DNA of 64,000 bases from DASWJZ01 sp963739005 (GTDB lineage Bacteria > Pseudomonadota > Alphaproteobacteria > Rhizobiales > Afifellaceae): the NCBI GenBank assembly GCA_963739005.1, contig CAVTYQ010000002.1, forward strand, positions 248,001 to 312,000, read 5' to 3'. Both the position numbers and the translations under genes were made by a program. The notes under the pieces are model-generated. The model had not been told where the DNA came from and ran no database searches. It saw only the letters and a list, made by a program, of their open reading frames with translations. Positions 51,533 to 59,942 of the stretch are shown here, piece after piece. How positions within the stretch are numbered: position 1 is the stretch's first letter; every line of letters starts with the position of its first letter.

Positions 51533-53461
51533 TCAGGCCGCGCGCGCCTCGCGCGCATCTTCGAAAAGCCGCGCCAGCAGCCGGAATCGCTCCGCCATTT
51601 CGGTGACCGCCGCGCTATCGTCCATGGCGCCGGCAAACCAGGCCCTGGCGGCGCCGGTAAAGATCGTGCGCCCCGCCGCGAAACCGCGCACGATCGGCAC
51701 GTGGGCGGCGGTATCGAAGGCGCGCTCAAGCTCCGCATCCGGCGCCTCCAGCGCAAGGAGAAGCGTGCCGCGGCACCATGGATCTTCGCGTGCGATCACT
51801 TCGCCGATCGCCGCCCACGCTTCGCCCGAGGGCTGCGGCTCGAGCATCCACCAGTCGGGTCGAATGCCGCGCCGATAGAGCTGGCCGAGCGCGCGCGCCA
51901 CGGTGTCGTTCGCGAGCGGTTCGTCGTCGCCGGCGACAATCTCGATCATGAGTTCGCGGCCGAGCCGCCGCGCGGCGGTATGAAGCCCCACCAGCCGACG
52001 GATCTGGTCGCCCTTCAGGTACTGATCGTCGTCGGGGTGATAGAACGAGAGACATTTGATGGTGTGGGTGACCGGCCATTCGATGAGCCTCGACCCGAGG
52101 TCGGCGCTGCCTTCGAAGCGAAGCGGACGCGAGCCTGGCATCTCCACCGGCCGGCCGATCCAGAGCGGATGCTTGGCCGCGTCGAAAAGCGCCTCCCGAC
52201 CGTAGGTGTCGTCGAGGAGCACGCCGAAGCCTGGCCGGCCGTCGGCGACGCGCGCCGCCGCGGTCACCGCGAGCCGCTTGAAGGCGTTGATCGTTTCGTG
52301 CGGCGCCTTGGCCGCGTCGGCAAGCCGCTCCGATTGCACCCGGTGATCGATGGCGAGCACGAAGAGCGTCTTGGCCTGCGGTCGGCGCGTCGTCGCCCAG
52401 TGCAGGTGATTGAGCGCGTCGTCGCGGCGGAGCGCGTGGTGCGGGCTGCCCCGCTCAAGAAACGTCCTGAGCTCGATGAAGGTCGGGTATTCCGGCGAGC
52501 AGAGCAGTCGCGACACGGCAAACGCGCCGCACGCGTTCGCCCAGGTCGCGCAGGTCTCGTAGCTCTCGCCGCGCAGCCAGCCGCGCAGGAAGCCGCCCAT
52601 GAAGGCGTCACCCGCGCCGAGCACGTTGAAGACCTCGATCGGAAAACCACGCCCCACGATGCCGTCCTCGATCCTGGGCGGAATCGGGCCGGGGAAGACG
52701 ACGCATCCCATCGGTCCACGTTTGAGGACGATCGTTGCGGCGGAGAGCGCACGAATCTTCTTGAGCGCTTCGAGATCGTCCTCCTCGCCGGCGGCGATGT
52801 GGATCTCCTCCTCCGTACCGACGATCAGGTCGCAGTCGGGCAGCACCTCCTTCAGATGCTCCGACACCATATCGGAGCGGATGTAGCGGTTCTCTCCGGC
52901 GGCATGGCCGGCAAGCCCCCAGAGGTTCGGGCGATAGTCGATATCGAAGGCGACCTTCCGCCCCGCCGCACGCGCGATCCGCATCGCCTTCCTCTGCGCG
53001 CCCGCCGGACTGGGCTTGGAGAAATGCGTGCCGGTCACCACGACCGCGCCGGCGGAGCGTATGAAGCCTTCGTCGACATCGGCTTCCGAGAGCGCCATGT
53101 CGGCGCAGTTCTCGCGATAGAAGAGCAGCGGAAACGTGTGGTCGTCCTCGACCGAGAGGATGGCGAGCGCGGTAAGCCGCTCCTTGTCGACCTTGACGCC
53201 GGTAACGGCGACGCCCTCGCGGACGAGCTGCTCGCGGATGAAGTGACCGAGCTGCTCGTCGCCGACCGCGGTGATGAGCCCGACCTTAAGCCCGAGTCGC
53301 GCCGCCCCTATCGCGATATTGGTCGGCGAGCCGCCGACCGACTTCGCGAAGCTCGCCACGTCCTCAAGCCGCGACCCTATCTGCTGCCCGTAGAGGTCGA
53401 CCGACGAACGGCCGATCGTGATCACGTCGAGGGACGTTGCTTCTGCGTCGCTTTGAGCCAT
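51533..53461 (-). CDS. iolC: IolC fused to DUF2090: 5-dehydro-2-deoxygluconokinase with aldolase-like C-terminal domain
   Basis: A 642-aa fusion. Residues about 12-330 are a PfkB-family kinase (GRSSVDLYGQQIGSRLEDV, GGSPTNIAIGAARLG, and NVLGAGDAFMGGF with the catalytic Asp) that phosphorylates 2-deoxy-5-keto-gluconate. Residues about 345-640 are DUF2090 (LFVLAIDHR, GVLLDDTYGREALFDAA, IKCLSFYHPDD, MIEIVAGDDE, WWMLEPQP), an aldolase-like TIM barrel thought to do the next step, as in other alphaproteobacterial IolC proteins. ATG 53461 lies next to GGGAGGA. It leads the iolC-iolB operon, divergent from iolG. Confidence 0.94.
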   Translation of the reverse strand: MAQSDAEATSLDVITIGRSSVDLYGQQIGSRLEDVASFAKSVGGSPTNIAIGAARLGLKVGLITAVGDEQLGHFIREQLVREGVAVTGVKVDKERLTALAILSVEDDHTFPLLFYRENCADMALSEADVDEGFIRSAGAVVVTGTHFSKPSPAGAQRKAMRIARAAGRKVAFDIDYRPNLWGLAGHAAGENRYIRSDMVSEHLKEVLPDCDLIVGTEEEIHIAAGEEDDLEALKKIRALSAATIVLKRGPMGCVVFPGPIPPRIEDGIVGRGFPIEVFNVLGAGDAFMGGFLRGWLRGESYETCATWANACGAFAVSRLLCSPEYPTFIELRTFLERGSPHHALRRDDALNHLHWATTRRPQAKTLFVLAIDHRVQSERLADAAKAPHETINAFKRLAVTAAARVADGRPGFGVLLDDTYGREALFDAAKHPLWIGRPVEMPGSRPLRFEGSADLGSRLIEWPVTHTIKCLSFYHPDDDQYLKGDQIRRLVGLHTAARRLGRELMIEIVAGDDEPLANDTVARALGQLYRRGIRPDWWMLEPQPSGEAWAAIGEVIAREDPWCRGTLLLALEAPDAELERAFDTAAHVPIVRGFAAGRTIFTGAARAWFAGAMDDSAAVTEMAERFRLLARLFEDAREARAA

Positions 53462-53477
53462 TCCTCCCGGCTCCCCG

Positions 53478-53506
53478 TTGTTGGCCTCTTGTCGACAACC
53501 TATCAT
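53478..53506 (+). promoter_or_regulatory. Candidate iolG promoter with embedded operator-like palindromes
   Basis: TTGTTG (53478-53483), 17-bp spacer, TATCAT (53501-53506). The spacer contains the perfect palindrome TTGTCGACAA (53489-53498). Just downstream lies an inverted repeat GCCGGA-N7-TCCGGC (53518-53536). Both could be operators for an inositol regulator that also controls the divergent iolC-iolB operon. Confidence 0.5.
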
Positions 53507-53552
53507 GATGCGGAAAGGCCGGACCGTCGATCCGGCTTCGAGGGGGGATAGC

Positions 53553-54548
53553 ATGCTTCGTTTCGGGCTGCTCGGCGCAGGGCGCATTGGCCAAATTCAT
53601 GGGCGGAACATCGCGGCGGCACCCGATGCGACGCTGGTCGCGGTCGCCGACGTGGATAAGACGGCGGCCGCCAAGCTCGCCAAGGCAACCGGGGCATCCG
53701 TTCGCGACGCCAAGGCGATCGTCGCCGCGGGCGACATCGATGCGATCCTGATTGGCACGCCGACCGACACCCACGCGGACTTGATCGAGGCCGGCGCTCG
53801 GGCCGGCAAGGCGGTCTTCTGCGAGAAACCGGTCGCCCTCGCCTCAAAGCGGGTCGAGCGGTGCATCAAGGCGGTGGAGGCGGCTGGAACACCGCTCATG
53901 ATCGGCTTCAATCGCCGTTTCGATCCGAATTTTGCCGCGCTGAAGGCGCGAATCGAGAAGGGGGCGATCGGCAAGGTTGAGATCGTCTCCGTCTTCTCGC
54001 GCGACCCCGCCCCGCCGCCCGTTTCCTACATCGAACGATCTGGCGGCCTCTATCGCGACATGATGATCCACGACTTCGACATAGCCCGCTTCATGCTCGC
54101 GGAGGAGCCCGTCGAGGTGACAGCCTACGGCTCGTCGCTCGTCGATCCGGCGATTGGGAAGGCCGGCGACGTCGATACCGCCGTCGTCATCCTGCGAACC
54201 GGATCAGGCAAGCTCGCGCAAATCTCCAACTCGCGCCGTGCTTCATACGGCTACGACCAGCGGATCGAGGTGCATGGCTCGGCCGGCATGGCGCGCGCCG
54301 ACAACATCCTCGAGACGACGGTCGAGATCGCGGACAAGAGCGGCTTTGCCAAGGACCCCGCGCAGCACTTCTTCCTCGAGCGCTACGCGGAGGCCTATCG
54401 GCGCGAACTCGGCGCCTTCATCGCCGCCATCGCGAAAGGAAAGTCCCCCTCCCCCTCCGGTCGCGACGGCTTGCAGGCGCAGCGTCTAGCCGACGCCGCC
54501 ACGAAATCGCGCGAGACCGGCAAGCCGGTGGCGGTCAAGGTTGACTGA
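53553..54548 (+). CDS. iolG: myo-Inositol 2-dehydrogenase IolG
   Basis: NAD-dependent first enzyme of inositol catabolism, 331 aa. Rossmann motif GLLGAGRIG (5-13), catalytic Lys92 in CEKPVAL, and YRDMMIHDFDIARFM near 165-180 with the Asp/His pair. NRRFDPNF and SRRASYGYDQRIEVHG are typical of IolG. ATG 53553 follows GAGGGGGG. It is divergent from iolC-iolB across 91 bp, so all three are likely controlled together. Confidence 0.93.
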   Translation: MLRFGLLGAGRIGQIHGRNIAAAPDATLVAVADVDKTAAAKLAKATGASVRDAKAIVAAGDIDAILIGTPTDTHADLIEAGARAGKAVFCEKPVALASKRVERCIKAVEAAGTPLMIGFNRRFDPNFAALKARIEKGAIGKVEIVSVFSRDPAPPPVSYIERSGGLYRDMMIHDFDIARFMLAEEPVEVTAYGSSLVDPAIGKAGDVDTAVVILRTGSGKLAQISNSRRASYGYDQRIEVHGSAGMARADNILETTVEIADKSGFAKDPAQHFFLERYAEAYRRELGAFIAAIAKGKSPSPSGRDGLQAQRLADAATKSRETGKPVAVKVD

Positions 54549-54671
54549 GCGGGAGAGCGCGGACTTTTAAGGTCACTCAGCCCACCGCGACGGTCAATCG
54601 CCCCGCCGACGCTCGGCGATCGCCACCGGTCATCGCGAGCGCAAAACTCGCACCCGCGCACCGCATGTGAC

Positions 54672-55034
54672 TCAGGCCCTCTGCGGCTGTCCGAAACGGT
54701 TCGCGCCCGGAGTCCCGGGGAAGCAATAGAGAACGATCAGCCAGATCGAGCCGATCAAGGGGATCAGCGCGATGAGCCACCACCAGCCGCTGCGATCGGT
54801 GTCGTGCAGACGGCGCACGCCGACCGCAATGCTCGGAATGATATGCACCAGCCCGACGATGCCGGTCACGATTCCGATCTCCCGTCCGAAGCGCATGCCA
54901 AAGAGAGCGCCATCGATGATCGCGGCGATCACATAGATGATGAAATAGATGAGCATGAACATCCAGAAGTTCGTCCGGCTCGAGCGGCCGCTGAAATCGA
55001 AGTAGCGGCGCATCGCTTCCTTGTATGCGTTCAT
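54672..55034 (-). CDS. DUF805 inner-membrane protein
   Basis: A 120-aa membrane protein of the YhaH/YhaI (DUF805) family. It starts MNAYKEAMRRYFDFSGRSSR, followed by four hydrophobic segments (about 24-42, 50-62, 64-75 and 85-105). Family motifs are FDFSGRSSRTNFW, VRRLHDTDRSGWWWL and CFPGTPGANRFG. The function of the family is not established. ATG 55034 gives the family-standard N-terminus; the 14-residue upstream extension is not needed. It stands alone, 123 bp from iolG and 240 bp from amn. Confidence 0.9.
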   Translation of the reverse strand: MNAYKEAMRRYFDFSGRSSRTNFWMFMLIYFIIYVIAAIIDGALFGMRFGREIGIVTGIVGLVHIIPSIAVGVRRLHDTDRSGWWWLIALIPLIGSIWLIVLYCFPGTPGANRFGQPQRA

Positions 55035-55274
55035 CGCGTCTCTCCCCCGTCCGCGCGACTCGCTCAGTCCGCGCATCCGTCATCTCTGGTTGAAGGCAGT
55101 CGGTGGTCAAGCCGGCGGAAGCAAATCTCCGCCGCTGTTGCTGATTCGGGCAGCGGAAAGCGCGGGATGGCGCCGGCGCGAGGGCCAGATTGGCGGCCCG
55201 GCTGCTTTTCTCCCGCCTGGATTCGTGCAAGGTCGCGCGGACGGCGCCGGACGCGGCGATCAAGCAGGCGCAAC

Positions 55275-56762
55275 ATGAAGACGTTTGCCCCTCCCGAACG
55301 AAGCGACCTCGCCGGCGAGTTCGGACGCGACCTCATGGCGTTCGACGACGCGAAGGCGGCAGTGGCGCGGATCACGCAGATCTACGACCGCAGCGTGACG
55401 GCGATTCGCTCGGCCTTCGTTTCGGCCGCGCGGAGCGGCCAGGTGCAACGCGTGGACGCCAACTATCCCTACATCGTCGTGCCGATTAAGCGCTCCGATC
55501 TCCACGTCGACGCGCGGCTCTCCTGGGGTGTGCTCTTGGAGGCCGGCACCTACGGGACGACGCTTACCCGCCCCGACCTCTTCGCGCGCTACTACGAGGA
55601 GCAGATCGCCACCATCCTGAAATACCATGAGGTGCCGGTGCATGTCGGCGTCAGCAGCCGGCCGATCCCGCTTCCCTTCGTGATCGAGGAGAGCGTCACC
55701 GACATCACCGAGGCTGACCTGCGCGCGTTGCAAGCGCATTTCGCACTGCCCGATCTTTCGGCCACCGACAATTCCATTGCCAACGGCACATTCGTGGCGG
55801 CGCCCGGGCAGCCGCGGCCGCTAGCGCTCTTCACAGCCGAGCGCGTGGACTACTCGCTTGCGCGCCTGCAGCACTACACAGGCACGTTGGCGGAGCATTT
55901 CCAGAACTTCGTGCTCCTCACCAATTATCAGCGCTACGTCGACGCATTCATCGAGTTCGGGCGCGACCACGTTGGCAAGGACGGCTACACAGGCTTCGTC
56001 GCGCCGGGCAACCTCATCTTCCCGGCGACGCCCCGCACTTCGGGTGGGCCGGAGCCGCAATCGCCGCGCTACCTGCCGCAGATGCCCGCCTATCATCTGA
56101 AGCGCGAGAACGCCGACGGCATCACGCTCGTCAACATCGGCGTCGGGCCGTCGAACGCGAAGACGATCACCGACCACATTGCCGTGCTCCGCCCCGATTG
56201 CTGGCTGATGCTCGGCCACTGTGCAGGCTTGCGGCGGAGTCAGCTCCTCGGCGACTACGTGCTCGCGCACGGCTACGTCCGCGACGACCATGTGCTCGAC
56301 CAGGACCTGCCGACCTGGGTTCCGGTGCCGCCCATCGCCGAGGTGCAGGTGGCGCTGCAGCAGGCCACCGCAACCGTGACCGGTCTCCGCGGCCAGGAGC
56401 TGAAGACGCGGCTTCGGACTGGCACTGTCGCCACTACCGACAACCGCAACTGGGAGCTCCGCTTCGACGAGCTGTTCAGCCGCCTGAACCTCTCGCGCGC
56501 CATCGCGATCGACATGGAATCGGCGACGGTGGCGGCGAACGGTCTACGCTTCCGCGTCCCCTACGGAACGTTCCTCTGCGTCTCCGACAAGCCGCTGCAC
56601 GGGGAATTGAAGCTTTCCGGCATGGCCAACGCCTTCTACCGCGAGCGCGTCAGCCAGCATCTGAAAGTCGGGCTGGAAACGATGCGGATGCTGCGCGAAG
56701 AAGGCGTCGACCGCCTGCACTCCAGAAAGCTCCGCGGCTTCGACGAGCCGGCGTTCAGATAG
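55275..56762 (+). CDS. amn: AMP nucleosidase
   Basis: Cleaves AMP to adenine and ribose 5-phosphate, 495 aa. The N-terminal AMP-nucleosidase domain (about 1-170) carries NYPYIVVPIKRSDLHVDARL and GTYGTTLTRPDLF. The C-terminal phosphorylase-like domain has VGPSNAKTITDHIAVLRPD, MLGHCAGLRRSQLLGDYVLA, and AIAIDMESATVAANGLRFR with the catalytic acidic pair region. ATG 55275 gives the family start MKTFAPPERSDLAGEF; longer readings across the 240-bp upstream gap are discarded. With the nucleoside hydrolase it forms a purine salvage theme in this part of the window. Confidence 0.93.
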   Translation: MKTFAPPERSDLAGEFGRDLMAFDDAKAAVARITQIYDRSVTAIRSAFVSAARSGQVQRVDANYPYIVVPIKRSDLHVDARLSWGVLLEAGTYGTTLTRPDLFARYYEEQIATILKYHEVPVHVGVSSRPIPLPFVIEESVTDITEADLRALQAHFALPDLSATDNSIANGTFVAAPGQPRPLALFTAERVDYSLARLQHYTGTLAEHFQNFVLLTNYQRYVDAFIEFGRDHVGKDGYTGFVAPGNLIFPATPRTSGGPEPQSPRYLPQMPAYHLKRENADGITLVNIGVGPSNAKTITDHIAVLRPDCWLMLGHCAGLRRSQLLGDYVLAHGYVRDDHVLDQDLPTWVPVPPIAEVQVALQQATATVTGLRGQELKTRLRTGTVATTDNRNWELRFDELFSRLNLSRAIAIDMESATVAANGLRFRVPYGTFLCVSDKPLHGELKLSGMANAFYRERVSQHLKVGLETMRMLREEGVDRLHSRKLRGFDEPAFR

Positions 56763-56793
56763 CGCCCGGCCTCTAGAAACGCAGAGCCTCCTT

Positions 56794-56816
56794 AACCTCC
56801 CTCTTGAGGGGAGGTT
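56794..56816. terminator. Hairpin between convergent amn and nagA
   Basis: AACCTCCCTC (56794-56803) pairs with GAGGGGAGGTT (56806-56816), with one bulged G and a TT loop. There is no clear U-tract on either side, so it may stabilise 3' ends or act as a weak two-way terminator. Confidence 0.45.
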
Positions 56817-56822
56817 ACACGC

Positions 56823-57968
56823 TCAGCCGGGTTCACCCTCTTCTTCCCCGTCGATCCACGTTCTGCGCACGCGCATGTCCTCGTCGAGGAGCACCATGCT
56901 CGCACGGTAGCCGCGCTTGATCAGCCCGAGCTCACCGTCGAGGCGGAGGAATGCCGCCGGCACGAGCGACGCCATGCGAAGGGCGTCGGCGAGGTCGACG
57001 CCAAGATGCGCGACGGCGTTCCGGACCGCCGTCGCCATGTCGAGATCGGAGCCGGCCAGCGTGCCGCCTTCCGTCGTCAGCCTGCCGTCGCGGCGGTAGA
57101 TCGTCCGCCCCAGCAGGTCGAAGCTTTCAAGATCGGTTCCAACCGTCGGCATCGCGTCGGTGATGAGCATCAGCCGGTCGGCACCTTTTGCGCGGACAGT
57201 GGTTCGAAGCACCGGCGCCACGACATGGTGGAGGTCCACGATCAGGCTCGCCCAGGTCTCTCTCTCGTCGAGCGCCGCGCCGACCGGGCCCGGCTCGCGG
57301 TTCATGAGCGGCGGCATGGCGTTGAAGAGATGCGTATAGCCGCGAAGCCCGTGCTCGCGCGCTTGCCTGAGCAGCGCGTAATCGGCGCGGGTGTGGCCGG
57401 CCGCGACGATAGCCCCGCCGGCCGCTAGCGCCTCAATCGCCTCCATCGGCACCATCTCGGGCGCAAGCGTCACCAGCGTCACACCGCTTTTCAGTGACGT
57501 CATGATGCGGATGTCCTCCGCCTCGATCGGGCGCATGAACATCGGGTCGTGTACGCCCTTCCGCTCGGGATTGAGGAACGGCCCCTCGATGTGGATGCCG
57601 AGGGCGCCCGGAACGCGCGCCGCCAGCGCGTTGTTCGCCGCCGCGACTGCCTCCGCCATCCTCTCGCGCGTGTCGGTGATGAAGGTTGGAAGAAAGCCTG
57701 TCGTGCCGAAGCGCCGATGCGCCGCGCCGATCGCACGGATGCCCTCGACGCTCCTTTCATCGTTGAAGAGCACGCCACCGCCACCGTTCACCTGCACGTC
57801 GATGAAGCCTGGCGCGAGGAGCCCCTCGACCTTGTGCTGCTCGACGCGCGGGCTGAGCTTCTCTTGCCTCTGGATTCGCGCGATCCGCCCCGACTCAACA
57901 ACAACGGCACGGCCTTCGAGCATGTGCGCCCCGTCGAAGATCGTTGCGCCGGCGATCGCGAAGGCCAT
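56823..57968 (-). CDS. nagA: N-acetylglucosamine-6-phosphate deacetylase
   Basis: Metal-dependent amidohydrolase of 381 aa that removes acetate from GlcNAc-6-P. It has GLLAPGFIDVQVNGGGG (about 49-65), HIEGPFLNPERKGVHD with the metal Glu and substrate His, AAGHTRADY and THLFNAMPPL with the metal His residues, and catalytic Asp in LITDAM. Its ATG overlaps the SIS gene stop by one base (TGATG). It is the third gene of an operon with a GlcNAc kinase and a deaminase-like SIS protein, so GlcNAc enters by the order kinase, NagA, deaminase. Confidence 0.94.
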   Translation of the reverse strand: MAFAIAGATIFDGAHMLEGRAVVVESGRIARIQRQEKLSPRVEQHKVEGLLAPGFIDVQVNGGGGVLFNDERSVEGIRAIGAAHRRFGTTGFLPTFITDTRERMAEAVAAANNALAARVPGALGIHIEGPFLNPERKGVHDPMFMRPIEAEDIRIMTSLKSGVTLVTLAPEMVPMEAIEALAAGGAIVAAGHTRADYALLRQAREHGLRGYTHLFNAMPPLMNREPGPVGAALDERETWASLIVDLHHVVAPVLRTTVRAKGADRLMLITDAMPTVGTDLESFDLLGRTIYRRDGRLTTEGGTLAGSDLDMATAVRNAVAHLGVDLADALRMASLVPAAFLRLDGELGLIKRGYRASMVLLDEDMRVRRTWIDGEEEGEPG

Positions 57969-59014
57969 CAGAGCGTCTCCGTGACCTTGGTGAGGTGCGG
58001 CGGCGCGTCGGGATCCCGACCCCGCGCCCGCGCCACGCTCTCGACAAGCGGATAGAAGCTCTGCGCAAGCGCGATCGGAAGCGCGAACGGGTTGAGCATC
58101 GCGTCACAGGGAAGCACCAGGCCCGCGTCCGTCGGCGGGCCGGCGGCGATCACCGGCACGCCGCGCTCGGAAAAAAGCGCGATCAGATCGGCGACGCTCT
58201 GGAACGCCTCGTCATGCTGGCTGAAGACGAGAAGCGGAAAATCCGCACCCGCGAGGGTCGCCGGCCCGTGCATCAACTCGGCGGCGGAAAGCGCCTCGGC
58301 GTGGATGCCGCATGTCTCCTTGAGCTTGAGCGCCGCTTCCTGCGCGAGCGCCAGGCCGATCCCGCGCCCGACGACGAACATGCTGGCGGTCTTCGCGAGC
58401 GACGGCACCGCGGGCTGCCAATCAAATTCCGCCGCTTTGGCGAGATCGTCGGGAAGCCGCTGGAGCGCGTGATGGAGCACATCGTCCTCCGCCCAGTGCG
58501 CGACGATCTGCAGGATCGCGGCGAGCGAGCATATCCACGATTTCGTCGCCGCAACGCTCCGCTCCGGCCAGGCGTGAAGCGGAATAGTGTGGGCAACGAT
58601 CTCCGCGAGGGGCGATTCGATGTCGTTGACCAAAGCGACAGTTACGGCGCCACCCTCTCGCGCCGCCTCGGCGAGACGCAGGATGTCGGGACTCTTCCCC
58701 GACTGTGAGATCGCGATAAAAAGCGCCCCGGAGACATGCGGCGCGGCGCGATAGACCGACTGTACGGACGGTCCGACCGAGGCGGTGACGATCCCGAGCC
58801 GGATTTCGAGAAGATACTTGGCGTAGGTCGCGGCATTGTCGGAGCTGCCACGCGCGCAACTTACCGCGAAAGGTGGCGCGGATTTCCGCATCGTCTTGCC
58901 GAGGTCGCGGCAGAGAGCGGCATTCTCCTTCAGAAGCGAAGCCACGGCCGCGGGCGCCTCGCGCGCCTCGATGAGCATCAGGCTCGAAGGTTTCGAATGA
59001 GGCGCCTTGGTCAA
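57968..59014 (-). CDS. SIS-domain protein, probable glucosamine-6-phosphate deaminase (NagB-II type)
   Basis: A 348-aa protein with two sugar-isomerase domains, equal to the isomerase half of GlmS without the glutaminase domain. SCARGSSDNAATYAKYLLE, ISQSGKSPDILRLAEAARE and LKLKETCGIHAEALSAAELMHGP are the sugar-phosphate loops and the catalytic Glu region. Proteins of this form beside nagA work as deaminating isomerases (GlcN6P to fructose-6-P) in Alphaproteobacteria and Shewanella. No classical nagB is present. The start overlaps the kinase stop by 4 bp (ATGA). Confidence 0.88.
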   Translation of the reverse strand: MTKAPHSKPSSLMLIEAREAPAAVASLLKENAALCRDLGKTMRKSAPPFAVSCARGSSDNAATYAKYLLEIRLGIVTASVGPSVQSVYRAAPHVSGALFIAISQSGKSPDILRLAEAAREGGAVTVALVNDIESPLAEIVAHTIPLHAWPERSVAATKSWICSLAAILQIVAHWAEDDVLHHALQRLPDDLAKAAEFDWQPAVPSLAKTASMFVVGRGIGLALAQEAALKLKETCGIHAEALSAAELMHGPATLAGADFPLLVFSQHDEAFQSVADLIALFSERGVPVIAAGPPTDAGLVLPCDAMLNPFALPIALAQSFYPLVESVARARGRDPDAPPHLTKVTETL

Positions 59015-59904
59015 GCGGGCACCGCGGCGGGCTCAGCCCCGACCGAGCGGCGCGCCATCAGGATCGCGCCGTCGAGCGGATCGCCCTTCGGCTCCGACAA
59101 GCGTTCGCGGATCGACGGCGGAAGCCATTTGGAAAGCGGCTCCGCAAGCCCGCCAAGAACGCAGACCGACGGCGCGCCGACCTCGATCAGCCGTGCGATG
59201 ATGCGAACGGCGTCGGCCGCCGCCTCGCTCAACAGCGCGAGGCCGAGTTGATCGTGCCGTCCGGCATATTCGAGAACGAGCGGGACAAAACGGCCATAGT
59301 CGGCCGGACGCGCGGTCGTGGCGAACGCGATGATCTCCTCGGTGCTGTCGTTGAAGCGGGCGAGGATCGCGGCGGCGAGCGGCGTCATCGCGGCGCGGCC
59401 GTCGTGGGCCCAGAGCGCGCGGCGCATCGCCGCGCGCCCAAGCCGTTGGCCGCTCGCCTCGTCGGAGACCTCGGCGCCGTAACCGCTCACGTAGAACTGC
59501 CGCCCGCCGACGACCGCAAGCCCGCACGAGCCGGTGCCGAGGATCAGGATCGCCCCGTCGGCGCCCTGATGCGCGCCGAGCCAGGCGGCATAGGCATCGG
59601 TCTCGATCGCGATCGACGGGAAAGGATGCGGCTCGGCGAGGAGGCGGGCGGCGGCGCTCTTCAGCGCCGCGCCGGCAAGTCCGAAGCCGGCATGCGCACG
59701 CCGGAGACCCGCCTCGCCGAGCCCGGCATTCTCTGCCGCCTCGCGGCTGGCCGCCAGGATCGACTGCATCACGAGCTTCGAATCGAGGCGAACGTTTGCC
59801 GGACCGCCGGACCCTTCCCCGAGAAGCGCGCCGGCAGTATCGCGGATTCGGGCGCGACAACTGGTCCCGCCGCCGTCTATGCCGATGTAGAGAGGCTCTG
59901 GCAT
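59011..59904 (-). CDS. N-acetylglucosamine kinase-like ATPase (BadF/BadG family)
   Basis: Actin-fold kinase of 297 aa. Phosphate-1 motif YIGIDGGGTSCRARI (6-20), substrate Asp in IETDAYAAWLGA, phosphate-2 GTGSCGLAV, and GYGAEVSDEASGQRLGR near 143-159, where the GlcNAc-kinase family reads G-x-x-x-x-x-x-D-E-x-S-G-x-x-xG. CVLGGLAEPLSKWLPP is the adenosine motif. As first gene of the nag operon it phosphorylates imported GlcNAc (or glucosamine). Its start is only 38 bp from the divergent gamma-glutamyltransferase start. Confidence 0.87.
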   Translation of the reverse strand: MPEPLYIGIDGGGTSCRARIRDTAGALLGEGSGGPANVRLDSKLVMQSILAASREAAENAGLGEAGLRRAHAGFGLAGAALKSAAARLLAEPHPFPSIAIETDAYAAWLGAHQGADGAILILGTGSCGLAVVGGRQFYVSGYGAEVSDEASGQRLGRAAMRRALWAHDGRAAMTPLAAAILARFNDSTEEIIAFATTARPADYGRFVPLVLEYAGRHDQLGLALLSEAAADAVRIIARLIEVGAPSVCVLGGLAEPLSKWLPPSIRERLSEPKGDPLDGAILMARRSVGAEPAAVPA

Positions 59905-59942
59905 AAGGGCTGCGTCATATCAGCAAGGATCGTGAACGGCCA

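Noticed and set aside
51488..53551. A 687-codon plus-strand open frame
   Set aside because: It is antisense to iolC and iolB, which have clear family motifs. The plus-strand translation shows only low-complexity charged sequence.
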